From JAZRWQ01 sp045541395 (GTDB taxonomy: Bacteria; Bacillota; Clostridia; Oscillospirales; UMGS1783), in assembly GCA_045541395.1 (NCBI GenBank), contig JAZQIZ010000031.1, positions 1-64,000 on the forward strand: DNA of 64,000 bases, given 5' to 3'. Below, piece by piece: positions 47,999 through 56,575 of the stretch. A program made the position numbers and the translations under genes. Each line of letters opens with the position of its first letter. The stretch's first letter is position 1. The notes under the pieces were generated by a model. The model saw nothing but the letters and a program-made list of their open reading frames with translations, was not told where the DNA came from and ran no database searches.

Positions 47999-50146
47999 AT
48001 GAAGAAATCTGATCACAACTTCTTTGATGTGTTTTATCAGCCCGGTGAAAACCCCGTATTCTGCTACCGTACAGGTATGGCTGTATATGAAGAAGCCCTT
48101 ATAAACGGCTCCTTTGTTGCTCAGGGTTGGAACGCTGCAGGTTATCCGCTCAACGTACTTACAAACTGCCCTTCCCGTATTGATCCCAAGAGGTTTGCAG
48201 AGCCTTATGCTTTCAATCTTGAAGTAAACGGCGCTTGTATTGACTACGATTTAAAGTTTGTGGATTTTAACACCGAAAAGACAGAAAAGGACATTCACGC
48301 GGTAATTACCTTAGAAAGCAACCTTGCTCCCGTAAGAGTTAAGGTTCATACTCTCCTTGACGGTACCGCTATGTTTACCCGCTTTTTAGAAATTGAAAAC
48401 ATTTCCGATAAGCCTCTTAACATCAGCCGTATGAGCATTATTGCAGGCGGCATGGAGGTTATGAACAGAACTCCCATGACCTACTCCAACGATATAGAAA
48501 AGTTCTATTCCGTAGGTTATTTTGATGATGACAGCTGGGGCAGAGAGGGCGACTTTGCTTGGCATGACCTTGCCCCCGATACCCTTTCATTTGAGACCCG
48601 CTTTAATCGGGCAAGATACCGCCATCCCCTTATGTTTATCCGCAATAACGTTATGGGTACTATGTGGTTTGCCCAGATAGCTTATTCCGGCGGCTGCCGC
48701 TTTACCGTTGACTATAACGCAAAGAAGGAATCCAACGTTTCCACTCTTGCATTCAAGGCTGAAATTGCCGGTTACAACCCCCTTGTTGTATTAGGCGCAA
48801 AAGAAAGCTTTACTACACCTGAGGCTCATATGGGCGTTGTTAACGGCGATCTTGATATGGCGGTTAACGAAATGCACGCTCACGCAAGAAAGTCTGTTCT
48901 TAACCTGCCTGAGGCTGATCCTTCTGCTTGTCTTATTGGCGCAGGTATGGGCGCAGAGCACGATATGGGCGTGGAATGCTCCAAGGCGTTTATTGATCAG
49001 TTTAAAGAAATGGGCGCAGAGATATTTATTATTGACGCAGGCTGGCAGAATCCTCCTCACAGAGAAATGGAATGGCTGCCCTATAACGGTATGAACCACC
49101 CTGACCCCGACCGTTACCCCAACGGCATTTCGGAGCTTTCCGATTATTGCCACGAAAAGGGCATGAAGTTTGCAATGTGGGTTGAAATTGAACGTTTGGG
49201 CGAATATTCTCCCGAGTTCCAATCCCATCCCGAATGGCGTATTAACAACACCTACGGCGAACAGGCTAAGGGCTATATAGATTTCACCAACCCTGAAGCT
49301 GCAAAGTGGGCTGAAGATGAGCTTGCAAGAATTATTGAAGAGTACAAGTTTGATATGCTGAGAGTTGACTATAACGTTGACCACAGAGATTACCACGCAA
49401 TGAAGCCTTTGGCTCAGGGCGGCAAGGAATACGTTGCTTTGAGACATTTTGAGGCTGTTTGCAAAATGTATCAGAACCTTAAGAAGCGCTTCCCCAACGT
49501 TCTCTTTGAGAACTGCGCAGGCGGCGGCGGCAGAACCGACTGGGCTCAGATGAAGGCCTTTAACCATACCTGGGTTTCCGACTGGCAGAAGAACCCCCGC
49601 TCCATTACCATTACCAACGGTATGACAATGGCACTGCCCCCCGAAAGAGTTGACAGACTCTTTGCAGGTATGGGCTGCCATGAATACGGCAACTTTGATT
49701 CACATATGAGAAACACTATGTTCGGCCATATGTCAGTTAACGTTGTTGCTCCTGCAATAACCTACGCTAACCCCGAACAGATGAAGTTTATAAAGCACAG
49801 CATTCAGCTGTATAAGGACTTTATCCGTCCCTTCCTGCCTGAGAGCAAGATATTCCACCCCACCCCCGAAGCTAAGGAGACCTTAAAGCAGGGCTACTCT
49901 ATGCTGGAGGTTGCCGCAAAGGATTCTACCCGCGGTATTTACGGCGTATTTACTCTTAGTGAAAGCAAGGACAAGGAAGTTTCCTTCACCTTAAAGGGTG
50001 TGGATCTTTCCAAGACCTATAAGGTAACCTACGATAACTCCGGTTACAGCTTCACCGCCACCGGCGCTGAGCTTTACAACAAGGGGCTTACAGTAAAGAT
50101 ACCCTCTTCTATGAGCTCTGAATTAATTACCTACGAAGCTATATAA
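47999..50146 (+). CDS. Alpha-galactosidase-like GH36, cytosolic
   Basis: A 715-residue enzyme of normal GH36 alpha-galactosidase length: N-terminal sandwich to about 300, barrel with IFIIDAGWQNPP (342-353), KFAMWVEIERLG, nucleophile MLRVDYN (Asp457), FENCAGGGGRTDW, acid/base WVSDW (Asp528), and a C-terminal sandwich. No signal peptide, so it is intracellular. An AAGGAG site precedes the ATG and a strong terminator follows, making it monocistronic. Highly regular codon use suggests good expression. The precise linkage specificity is not readable. Confidence 0.85.
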   Translation: MKKSDHNFFDVFYQPGENPVFCYRTGMAVYEEALINGSFVAQGWNAAGYPLNVLTNCPSRIDPKRFAEPYAFNLEVNGACIDYDLKFVDFNTEKTEKDIHAVITLESNLAPVRVKVHTLLDGTAMFTRFLEIENISDKPLNISRMSIIAGGMEVMNRTPMTYSNDIEKFYSVGYFDDDSWGREGDFAWHDLAPDTLSFETRFNRARYRHPLMFIRNNVMGTMWFAQIAYSGGCRFTVDYNAKKESNVSTLAFKAEIAGYNPLVVLGAKESFTTPEAHMGVVNGDLDMAVNEMHAHARKSVLNLPEADPSACLIGAGMGAEHDMGVECSKAFIDQFKEMGAEIFIIDAGWQNPPHREMEWLPYNGMNHPDPDRYPNGISELSDYCHEKGMKFAMWVEIERLGEYSPEFQSHPEWRINNTYGEQAKGYIDFTNPEAAKWAEDELARIIEEYKFDMLRVDYNVDHRDYHAMKPLAQGGKEYVALRHFEAVCKMYQNLKKRFPNVLFENCAGGGGRTDWAQMKAFNHTWVSDWQKNPRSITITNGMTMALPPERVDRLFAGMGCHEYGNFDSHMRNTMFGHMSVNVVAPAITYANPEQMKFIKHSIQLYKDFIRPFLPESKIFHPTPEAKETLKQGYSMLEVAAKDSTRGIYGVFTLSESKDKEVSFTLKGVDLSKTYKVTYDNSGYSFTATGAELYNKGLTVKIPSSMSSELITYEAI

Positions 50147-50147
50147 T

Positions 50148-50179
50148 AAAAAAAGAGAAGCGAAAGCTTCTCTTTTTTT
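50148..50179 (+). terminator. Bidirectional terminator after the 47999 GH36 gene
   Basis: Fourteen-base stem AAAAAAAGAGAAGC/GCTTCTCTTTTTTT with a GAAA tetraloop (50148-50161 with 50166-50179). Confidence 0.92.
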
Positions 50180-50189
50180 ATGCGATGGA

Positions 50190-50951
50190 TTATTTTTGGT
50201 TATTTGAGGCTATTATTTCTTTTAAGGTAACCTCCGGATGGCGCCAGCGCTTTTCGGAAAGCTGGGTAGAGGTACAGATATTAAGCTTAGGGCAGGCGTG
50301 AATACAGGCATAGCAGGTTTCGCATTTTGTGCTGAAAACAGGGCCGTCATTCACTGTAATATTACCTGCAGGGCAGACTTTAACACATGTATTACATTTA
50401 ATGCAGTTGCCCTTTATTACAAAGGCTTCGCATTCTTTGCCTTCGTCCTGCTTGGGGATATATTTCATAGCGTTTTCGGAATCCTTCATATCAAGCTCTG
50501 AAACGGGCGCAATAAAGCTTTTGCGCTCTTTTATATCCTCAACAATGCAGTTTAAGGCGTATTCGGTACACTTTACCGAAAGCTTGTTTATCTGATCTTC
50601 AATTTCAAAGGCAGGCAGGTAATTATCCACCATAAGCAGGGTATTAACGTAATTGAAATTCAGGCCTAAAGATTTAGCGAATTCGTTAAAATAGTAATTG
50701 CAGGCGCCGTCCTCATTGCCGTAGGTACCAACGGCGAAAAGGTAGTTTGTATTAAACCTTGCCTTTTTTAAAAAATCTCTTACCATCTTAGGGGCATAGC
50801 GGCAATATACGGGGTATATAATACCAATAGCATCATCCGTATACTCAGGGGATCTTTTGCATATCTCCTGTGGGATAGAATAAAGCTTGCCGCCTAATTT
50901 TTTAGCAACAGCAAGGCAGTTGCCTGTGGCGGTAAAATAAAATACAGTCAT
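50190..50951 (-). CDS. EFR1-family ferredoxin-flavodoxin
   Basis: A 253-residue two-domain redox protein. The N-terminal flavodoxin-like domain has the FMN phosphate loop YFTATGNCLAVAKKL, GIIYPVYCRYAP and FAVGTYGNEDGACNYYF. The C-terminal part has two 4Fe-4S motifs, CIKCNTCVKVCPAG and CETCYACIHACPK. EFR1 proteins are common in anaerobic Clostridia and are thought to be electron carriers; the partner is unknown. The ATG at 50951 follows GAGGTG by 7 bases and is preferred to an upstream GTG. Confidence 0.92.
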   Translation of the reverse strand: MTVFYFTATGNCLAVAKKLGGKLYSIPQEICKRSPEYTDDAIGIIYPVYCRYAPKMVRDFLKKARFNTNYLFAVGTYGNEDGACNYYFNEFAKSLGLNFNYVNTLLMVDNYLPAFEIEDQINKLSVKCTEYALNCIVEDIKERKSFIAPVSELDMKDSENAMKYIPKQDEGKECEAFVIKGNCIKCNTCVKVCPAGNITVNDGPVFSTKCETCYACIHACPKLNICTSTQLSEKRWRHPEVTLKEIIASNNQK

Positions 50952-50969
50952 TTTTCTCACCTCGGAATA

Positions 50970-50998
50970 ATTTTAGCATAAAAGACGGCTATTTACAA
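50970..50998 (-). promoter_or_regulatory. EFR1 gene promoter
   Basis: Minus strand TTGTAA (50993-50998), 17-base spacer, TAAAAT (50970-50975). Its -35 lies on top of the divergent deoD -35. Confidence 0.6.
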
Positions 50999-51020
50999 TA
51001 ACATAAAGCCGTGATAAAAT
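50992..51020 (+). promoter_or_regulatory. deoD-deoB-cdd promoter
   Basis: TTTACA (50992-50997), 17-base spacer, TAAAAT (51015-51020). Confidence 0.6.
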
Positions 51021-51041
51021 ATTTAAAAAGGAGTTGATAAA

Positions 51042-51755
51042 ATGGCTACTGCTCATATAAATGCGAAGGATGGGGATTTTGCCAAAACTGTTTTAATGCC
51101 CGGAGACCCTTTGCGCTCACAATTTATTGCGGAAAATTTTCTTAGCGACATTCGCCTTGTTAATAACGTGCGCGGCATACAAGGATATACAGGCCTTTAT
51201 AAGGGCAAGGAAGTTTCTGTTATGGCAAGCGGAATGGGTATGCCCTCTATGGGGATATATTCTTACGAGCTTTTTAACTTCTTCTCGGTTGAAAATATAA
51301 TAAGAGTAGGTTCTGCAGGTGCCTATTCACCAAAGGCTAAAATAAAAGATATTGTAATAGGAATGGGAGCCTGCACCGATTCCAACTACGCACATCAATA
51401 CGGCTTACCGGGCGCATTTGCACCTATTGCGGATTTTGGAATTTTAGAAAAGTGCGTTGCTAAGGCAAAAAAACTGCAGCTTGATTTCCACGTTGGCAAT
51501 CTTATTTCTTCGGACACTTTTTACAACGAGCCCGACAGCAGATATCTTGAACTCTGGGGCAAGATGGGTGTGCTTGCAGTGGAAATGGAGGCGGCGGCCC
51601 TTTATATGAACGCCGCAAGGGCAGGTAAAAAGGCTTTGGCTATTTGTACCGTATCCGATCAGCTTGTATTTGACGAGCATCTGACCGCCGGGGAGCGCCA
51701 GAGCTCCTTTAACGATATGATAACACTTGCACTTGAAACGGCAGTTGAATTATGA
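51042..51755 (+). CDS. deoD: Purine-nucleoside phosphorylase (DeoD type)
   Basis: A 237-residue hexameric-type PNP that phosphorolyses purine (deoxy)nucleosides to base plus (deoxy)ribose 1-phosphate. It has MPGDPLRSQFIAENFL (phosphate site), GMGMPSMGIYSYELF, RVGSAGAYSPKAKIKDIVIG, EMEAAALYMNA (substrate Glu) and the catalytic Asp in CTVSDQL. First gene of a tight salvage operon with ATGA overlaps; AAAGGAG precedes its ATG. Confidence 0.96.
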   Translation: MATAHINAKDGDFAKTVLMPGDPLRSQFIAENFLSDIRLVNNVRGIQGYTGLYKGKEVSVMASGMGMPSMGIYSYELFNFFSVENIIRVGSAGAYSPKAKIKDIVIGMGACTDSNYAHQYGLPGAFAPIADFGILEKCVAKAKKLQLDFHVGNLISSDTFYNEPDSRYLELWGKMGVLAVEMEAAALYMNAARAGKKALAICTVSDQLVFDEHLTAGERQSSFNDMITLALETAVEL

Positions 51756-52897
51756 AAAGAGTATTTTTAATTGTATTGGACAGCTTAGGCATAGGCGCTT
51801 TGCCCGATGCAAAGGAATTTAATGATGAAGGGGCAAACACCTTAAGGAGCATTTCTCAAAGCCCCAATTTTAATATACCCAATTTAGAAAGCCTTGGCTT
51901 AGGCAGTATAGCTCAGGTGGATTACCTTAAGAAGCCTCAGCCGAAGGGGGCTTACGGCAGAATAAAGGAGCAATCGGGCGGCAAGGACACAACGGTTGGC
52001 CATTGGGAAATAGCAGGGCTTATATCTAAAAAGCCCTTGCCTACCTACCCCGAGGGCTTTCCCGAGGAAATAATCAGGGAATTTGAAAGGCGCACCAAAA
52101 GAAAGGTTATTTGCAATAAGCCTTATTCGGGCACGGCGGTTATTGCCGATTACGGCAGGGCGCATTTGGAAACGGGAGCGCTTATTGTTTACACCAGCGC
52201 CGACTCGGTTTTTCAGATTGCGGCTCACGAAAGCATAGTACCCTTAGAGGAGCTTTATAACTACTGCAAAATTGCAAGAGAGATGCTTGACGTAGGAAGA
52301 GTAATAGCCCGCCCCTTTACAGGAGAGCACCCTTTTACCCGCACCGCCAACCGCCACGATTTTTCCCTTGCACCCCACGGCAAGACTTTGCTTGACGCCC
52401 TGTATGAAAACAAAAAGGCGGTTATTTCCGTAGGCAAAATAAACGATATTTTCGCCTCAAGAGGAATAACCGAAAGTAACCCGACCCAAAGTAACGATGA
52501 CGGAATGGCCAAAGCCCTTTTACTTCTTGAAAGGGATTTTGAGGGCCTTGCCTTTATAAATCTTGTGGACTTTGATTCCAAATACGGCCACCGCAACGAT
52601 GCCGAAGGCTATGCCCTTGCCTTAAGCGAATTTGATAAATGGCTTCCCTCTTTTATGTATTCCTTAAAGGAGGAGGACCTGCTTATAATTACGGCGGACC
52701 ACGGCTGTGACCCTGCAGACATAAGCACCGACCATACAAGGGAGTATATTCCCCTTTTATGCTACGGGAAAAATATACGCTCTGTAAATCTTGGCACACT
52801 TTCTACGTTTGCGGATATTGGGCAGACGGTGGCGGACTATTTGGGAGTTGAATTTAAAGGCGCAGGAGAGAGTTTTAAAGAAAGGATATTAAAATGA
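51752..52897 (+). CDS. deoB: Phosphopentomutase
   Basis: A 381-residue alkaline-phosphatase-superfamily enzyme interconverting (deoxy)ribose 1- and 5-phosphate. It has the metal ligand Asp in LIVLDSLGIGALPDA, the phospho-Thr in GGKDTTVGHWEIAG, FPEEI, GKINDIFASRGIT, NLVDFDSKYGHRND and TADHGCDPADISTDHTREYIP. It overlaps deoD and cdd by ATGA, so the three should be made in step. Its product can go to a DeoC aldolase, for which only the divergent DeoC-family gene at 17219 is seen here. Confidence 0.96.
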   Translation: MKRVFLIVLDSLGIGALPDAKEFNDEGANTLRSISQSPNFNIPNLESLGLGSIAQVDYLKKPQPKGAYGRIKEQSGGKDTTVGHWEIAGLISKKPLPTYPEGFPEEIIREFERRTKRKVICNKPYSGTAVIADYGRAHLETGALIVYTSADSVFQIAAHESIVPLEELYNYCKIAREMLDVGRVIARPFTGEHPFTRTANRHDFSLAPHGKTLLDALYENKKAVISVGKINDIFASRGITESNPTQSNDDGMAKALLLLERDFEGLAFINLVDFDSKYGHRNDAEGYALALSEFDKWLPSFMYSLKEEDLLIITADHGCDPADISTDHTREYIPLLCYGKNIRSVNLGTLSTFADIGQTVADYLGVEFKGAGESFKERILK

Positions 52898-53277
52898 ACG
52901 AGCTTATAAGTTTAGCCTTAAAGGCAAGAGAAAACGCCTACGTACCCTATTCGGGCTACAAGGTAGGCGCCGCACTTAAAGTAAAAAGCGGCAAGGTTTA
53001 TACCGGCTGTAATATTGAAAACGCCTCCTTCTCCCCTACGGTTTGCGCTGAAAGGACCGCCATTTTCAAGGCAATAAGCGAAGGCGAAAGGGAATTTGAG
53101 GCCATAGCCGTTGTAGGCGGCAAGGATGAAATAACGGATTTTGCTCCCCCTTGCGGCGTTTGCAGGCAGGTAATGAGCGAATTTTGCTCTCCCGAATTTA
53201 AAATTATTCTTTATAACGGCAAGGAAGAAAGAATCTTTAAGCTGAAGGAAATTTTACCCCTTGCATTTTCCCTTTAA
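52894..53277 (+). CDS. cdd: Cytidine deaminase
   Basis: A 127-residue Zn enzyme deaminating cytidine and deoxycytidine. YVPYSGYKVGAAL, NIENASFSPTVCAERTAIFKA (Cys ligand and catalytic Glu) and PPCGVCRQVMSEF (two Cys ligands) are all present. It overlaps deoB by four bases and ends the salvage operon at a strong terminator. Confidence 0.96.
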   Translation: MNELISLALKARENAYVPYSGYKVGAALKVKSGKVYTGCNIENASFSPTVCAERTAIFKAISEGEREFEAIAVVGGKDEITDFAPPCGVCRQVMSEFCSPEFKIILYNGKEERIFKLKEILPLAFSL

Positions 53278-53309
53278 AAAAGGTGTGCGTAAAAACGCAC
53301 ACCTTTTTT
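53276..53309 (+). terminator. Bidirectional terminator after cdd
   Basis: Fifteen-base stem AAAAAAGGTGTGCGT/ACGCACACCTTTTTT (53276-53290 with 53295-53309), 4-base loop, between convergent genes. Confidence 0.92.
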
Positions 53310-55560
53310 ATATTAAGGGATGAAAATCCAGCACGGTCTCGGCTGCTATAAGCTCATCTTTACTGTTATACACATAGGCAACATCATCTATAATGCCCGT
53401 ATAACCGTTAGAAAATATTTCATGAGCAGCGTATTCACCTGTTGAGACGCCGGTTTCCAAATTATAAATACGGTAAAAAGCGGCTCCGCTTTCATTGATA
53501 AATTCTGTAGCAAACTTATCATTTACAACAGATAGTTTACTGGGGATTTCATAAGCTTTTCCCGTTTCTACATCATACAGAATATCCTCTTCTTCACCGT
53601 TAAATCTAATTTTTCCGTTCGAAACGTAAGACGATACTTCGTAACCGCTGAAATTATTTATATCAACAATTACTTCTCCCTCTAAAGTGAATATTTTTCC
53701 GTCATCTTCAGGGCAGCCCGTATGGCATATATAGGGGCACTTATTTAATTCTGTACCGTTAACAGAAAATAAGACCATTTGCTCTTCATCCCACTTTGCT
53801 TTACAGGCGGGACATTTAATTGATTTTTGGGTTTTTAAATCAATTATTTTGCCTTTGGATTTAATAACGTTTCCATACAACGTTATTTTATGCTTGAATT
53901 TTTCATCTTCGGGATCTCCGTCATATTTATAGGTAAATACTTTTTCGTTGGATTTATTTATAACTGCATTGTCGCAATTGCCCCTACCAAACGACCCCTC
54001 CTGCATAAAAAATATTTTATGCTCATTAACTGTAGCATAGCCGTATTCATTAAAATGAGAAGCGTCATAGTATTCAAGGGGAATAACTACCTTGCCGGTA
54101 GTATCTATAAATCCGTACATCCTGCAGGTTTCGAAGTCGCTTAAACGCTCTCCCCAATTCCATACACGGGCATAGCCGTTATGAAATTCACCTAAACCAT
54201 CAAAGGAATCGGTTTTTACCTTTACCTTGCCGGTATTATCTATATAACAGCCATAGCCGTCACATTTTACCGACATAAGCCCCTCGGAAGGCATGCCTAC
54301 CTCTAAACCTCCGCCTTTATAACTGCCTACTACCTTAAGCTCGGTATCAAGCATATCCACACAAAAATACAGTTGGCCTGTTCCTGCGGTCTCGTAAACT
54401 ACGGCAATATTACCGTCAAACTCATAAACTCTGTCTACCATACTGTAGGAAACTACCTTGGAGCCGTCAATATTAGTAATAACGGTATCGTTCAGATCCA
54501 GACGGACGGAAGCGCTTTTATCTTCCCACGGTTTATCTTTATACTGTTGCCCTTTATCATAATCCATTGGGTATTGGAGAACATAAAAATCTTTATTGTT
54601 TACGGTTAATTGATTTGCTCTATCGAATACCGACTCCACAACCACCTGCCCTTTCTCATTTACAAGGCCATAGCGTGGCTGCAAGTGCCAACCACTGCCG
54701 CGGGGATTTGTTTTACCTCCCGCAAAGACAAATAGCTCACCGTATTTTTTTGAGGGCTTAAGCTCTTTGTTGTAATAATCAAAATAACGGGACGCCGTAA
54801 TAATTTCCTTTTTGGGAGCGGGCTCAAGCTCCTTTATTTCATCAACAGAGAAGCTGTAATTATATTCGTATATGATCTCCGGCTCGGGCTCAGGTTCGGG
54901 CTCGGAAGGGGCAACCGACTGAGAGGGCTCAGGCTCGGGTTCGGGTTCGGGATCAGCAACTTCTTCAACTACTTCAAGGATAGAAATATCGCTGAGGTAA
55001 AAGCTTAAAGCGCCACTTTCGCCGCCGATAGTGTAAATACGAGCGGAGATACCGTTTATATAGTTAGGATCGGATTCAGGGATATCTTCCCAAGTTAATT
55101 CGGAAGTCATAACTTCAGAAGTAACGGTTTCCCAATCGTTAGTCCGGAAGGTATAGGAACCGCCCATGCCAACGGAGCCGTCTTTAAAGTCAAACAGAAT
55201 GGACTTGCCGGCTTCGCCCTTAGCGCGGAAGGTCATAATATAACCCTTACCAAGTTCTACGTTGAATTCGCCGTCGGTCTTGCCGGTCCAGAACACCAGA
55301 GCACCGAAACCGTCGTTAGCGTCTACTTTAAGGAAATCACCTTCAACAGCAGTTGCGCCATTACCCCAAGAACCGTAAGGGCCGCCTTCTACAGTTTCAG
55401 CGCTGAAATCAAATACCTTTTTGAAAGTGATTTCTTCAGGTTCGGGCTCGGAAGGGGCAACCGACTGAGAGGGCTCAGGCGCAGGTTCGGGAGCGGGTTC
55501 TTTTTTTGCGCAGGAGGACAGAAGCAAAATCAACGCGAGCATTAACGCTATTTTCTTCAT
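53308..55560 (-). CDS. Lipoprotein with one surface module, WG-type repeats and a Cys cluster
   Basis: A 750-residue lipoprotein with lipobox LLLSSC. After a Pro/Glu linker (about 20-45) comes one copy of the module found in the 32069 and 34361 surface proteins (GSWGNGAT, FWTGKTDGEFNVELG, KGEAGKSILFDFKDGSVGMGGSYTF, YINGISARIYTIGGESG). A second PEPEPEPS linker then leads to a large domain of WG-type beta repeats (YGLVNEKGQVVVESVFDRA, YGFIDTTGKVVIPLEYYDAS) and a Cys-rich insert CPACKAKWDEEQ...CPYICHTGCPE. The start at 55560 follows AAGGAGG. It is the last gene of a four-lipoprotein operon. Function unknown. Confidence 0.8.
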   Translation of the reverse strand: MKKIALMLALILLLSSCAKKEPAPEPAPEPSQSVAPSEPEPEEITFKKVFDFSAETVEGGPYGSWGNGATAVEGDFLKVDANDGFGALVFWTGKTDGEFNVELGKGYIMTFRAKGEAGKSILFDFKDGSVGMGGSYTFRTNDWETVTSEVMTSELTWEDIPESDPNYINGISARIYTIGGESGALSFYLSDISILEVVEEVADPEPEPEPEPSQSVAPSEPEPEPEPEIIYEYNYSFSVDEIKELEPAPKKEIITASRYFDYYNKELKPSKKYGELFVFAGGKTNPRGSGWHLQPRYGLVNEKGQVVVESVFDRANQLTVNNKDFYVLQYPMDYDKGQQYKDKPWEDKSASVRLDLNDTVITNIDGSKVVSYSMVDRVYEFDGNIAVVYETAGTGQLYFCVDMLDTELKVVGSYKGGGLEVGMPSEGLMSVKCDGYGCYIDNTGKVKVKTDSFDGLGEFHNGYARVWNWGERLSDFETCRMYGFIDTTGKVVIPLEYYDASHFNEYGYATVNEHKIFFMQEGSFGRGNCDNAVINKSNEKVFTYKYDGDPEDEKFKHKITLYGNVIKSKGKIIDLKTQKSIKCPACKAKWDEEQMVLFSVNGTELNKCPYICHTGCPEDDGKIFTLEGEVIVDINNFSGYEVSSYVSNGKIRFNGEEEDILYDVETGKAYEIPSKLSVVNDKFATEFINESGAAFYRIYNLETGVSTGEYAAHEIFSNGYTGIIDDVAYVYNSKDELIAAETVLDFHPLI

Positions 55561-55570
55561 ATGAACCTCC

Positions 55571-56554
55571 TTATTCTTCGGCAGCAGCACGGGCATAGCC
55601 TTCGTTTACGGCAATCTGTTTGCCCTGCTCGGAGGCTATCCAGTTAAAAAGAATCCTTTCGGGCGAGTTCTTTTCGGCGGTCTTCTTAATTACCACGTAA
55701 AAGTTCTGCGAGAGCTCGTAGGTGCCGTCTTCTATGGCCTGATTAGAGGGCATTACTCCGTTGTAGGAAAGAATTTTGCTGGTCTCTAAAGTCCAGTCCT
55801 CCATTTGGGTAAGGTAATAATAAACCGTGTAACCAATGGCTTCATCGGTTCCTTTGTAATTGGCTATAGCCTCCAGAAGGCCGCCCATGGAACCAACAAT
55901 GTAATCATTGCCCATATAATAGTGATCTCCAAAATTGAAGAACATATCAAATAAGGTCTGGGAACCGCTGTCATGGTTTCGCATATAAGGCACAATGGCT
56001 TCATCGTTACCGCCGAGATCTGCCCAGTTTTTAGTTTCCCCACTAAATATGCCTATAACGTCTTCATAGTTTACGTTTTCAACAGGGTTATCCTTGCCGG
56101 TAATAAAAACAAGGGCATCCTGAGCAATGGGAATGAATTCAAACTCATTGGCATACTCTGTTTTTACCTCCTCGGCAGGCTCGTAAGCTAAAATAATATC
56201 GAAGGTGCCGTCTCTTAAGCGTTCGTAGTTTGAGGTCGTAGAGCCGTCGAAGGTTAAAAGCTTGGTGGCTTCTTCTCTTGTAAGGCCAAGAGCATTTGCG
56301 GTAAGGGCCTCACCTAAGGGCAGCGCCGCCAATGAGCCGCCCATTTTAGGGTAATTATCCATAGTGAACTCAAACTCTTCATCAACTGTTACCGTTACAG
56401 GTTCGGGAGGCAAAGAGGGCTCTTCCGAAGAGGATGGGGCCGTAACGGAGGGCTTGGGTTCGGGGGTCACGGAAGGCGAGGGTTCTTCCTTTTTGCAGGC
56501 GCAAATAGAAAATAAAAGTATAAGGGAAAGTATAAATGCTAAGAATCTTTTCAT
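55571..56554 (-). CDS. PstS-like phosphate-binding lipoprotein (copy 2)
   Basis: A 327-residue lipoprotein (lipobox FSICAC) with a Pro/Ser/Glu linker and a PBP_like_2/PstS fold: GGSLAALPLGEALTA, FDGSTTSNYERLRDGTFDIILAYEP, the domain-swap hinge region around FITGKDNP, IFSGETKNWADLGGNDEAIVPY and SGSQTLFDMFF. The phosphate-contact regions resemble PstS, but no PstCAB permease or PhoU is adjacent. A near-identical N-terminal half is shared with the next gene upstream (56576), showing recent duplication. Could be a phosphate scavenger, sensor or adhesin. Confidence 0.82.
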   Translation of the reverse strand: MKRFLAFILSLILLFSICACKKEEPSPSVTPEPKPSVTAPSSSEEPSLPPEPVTVTVDEEFEFTMDNYPKMGGSLAALPLGEALTANALGLTREEATKLLTFDGSTTSNYERLRDGTFDIILAYEPAEEVKTEYANEFEFIPIAQDALVFITGKDNPVENVNYEDVIGIFSGETKNWADLGGNDEAIVPYMRNHDSGSQTLFDMFFNFGDHYYMGNDYIVGSMGGLLEAIANYKGTDEAIGYTVYYYLTQMEDWTLETSKILSYNGVMPSNQAIEDGTYELSQNFYVVIKKTAEKNSPERILFNWIASEQGKQIAVNEGYARAAAEE

Positions 56555-56575
56555 ATTGGTTTCTCCTGTGAGTAA

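Noticed and set aside
48791..49681. Minus-strand open frame of 296 codons opposite the 47999 GH36 gene
   Set aside because: It is fully antisense to a gene with intact GH36 motifs, has no ribosome site and encodes no recognisable domain. It arises from codon bias of the true gene.
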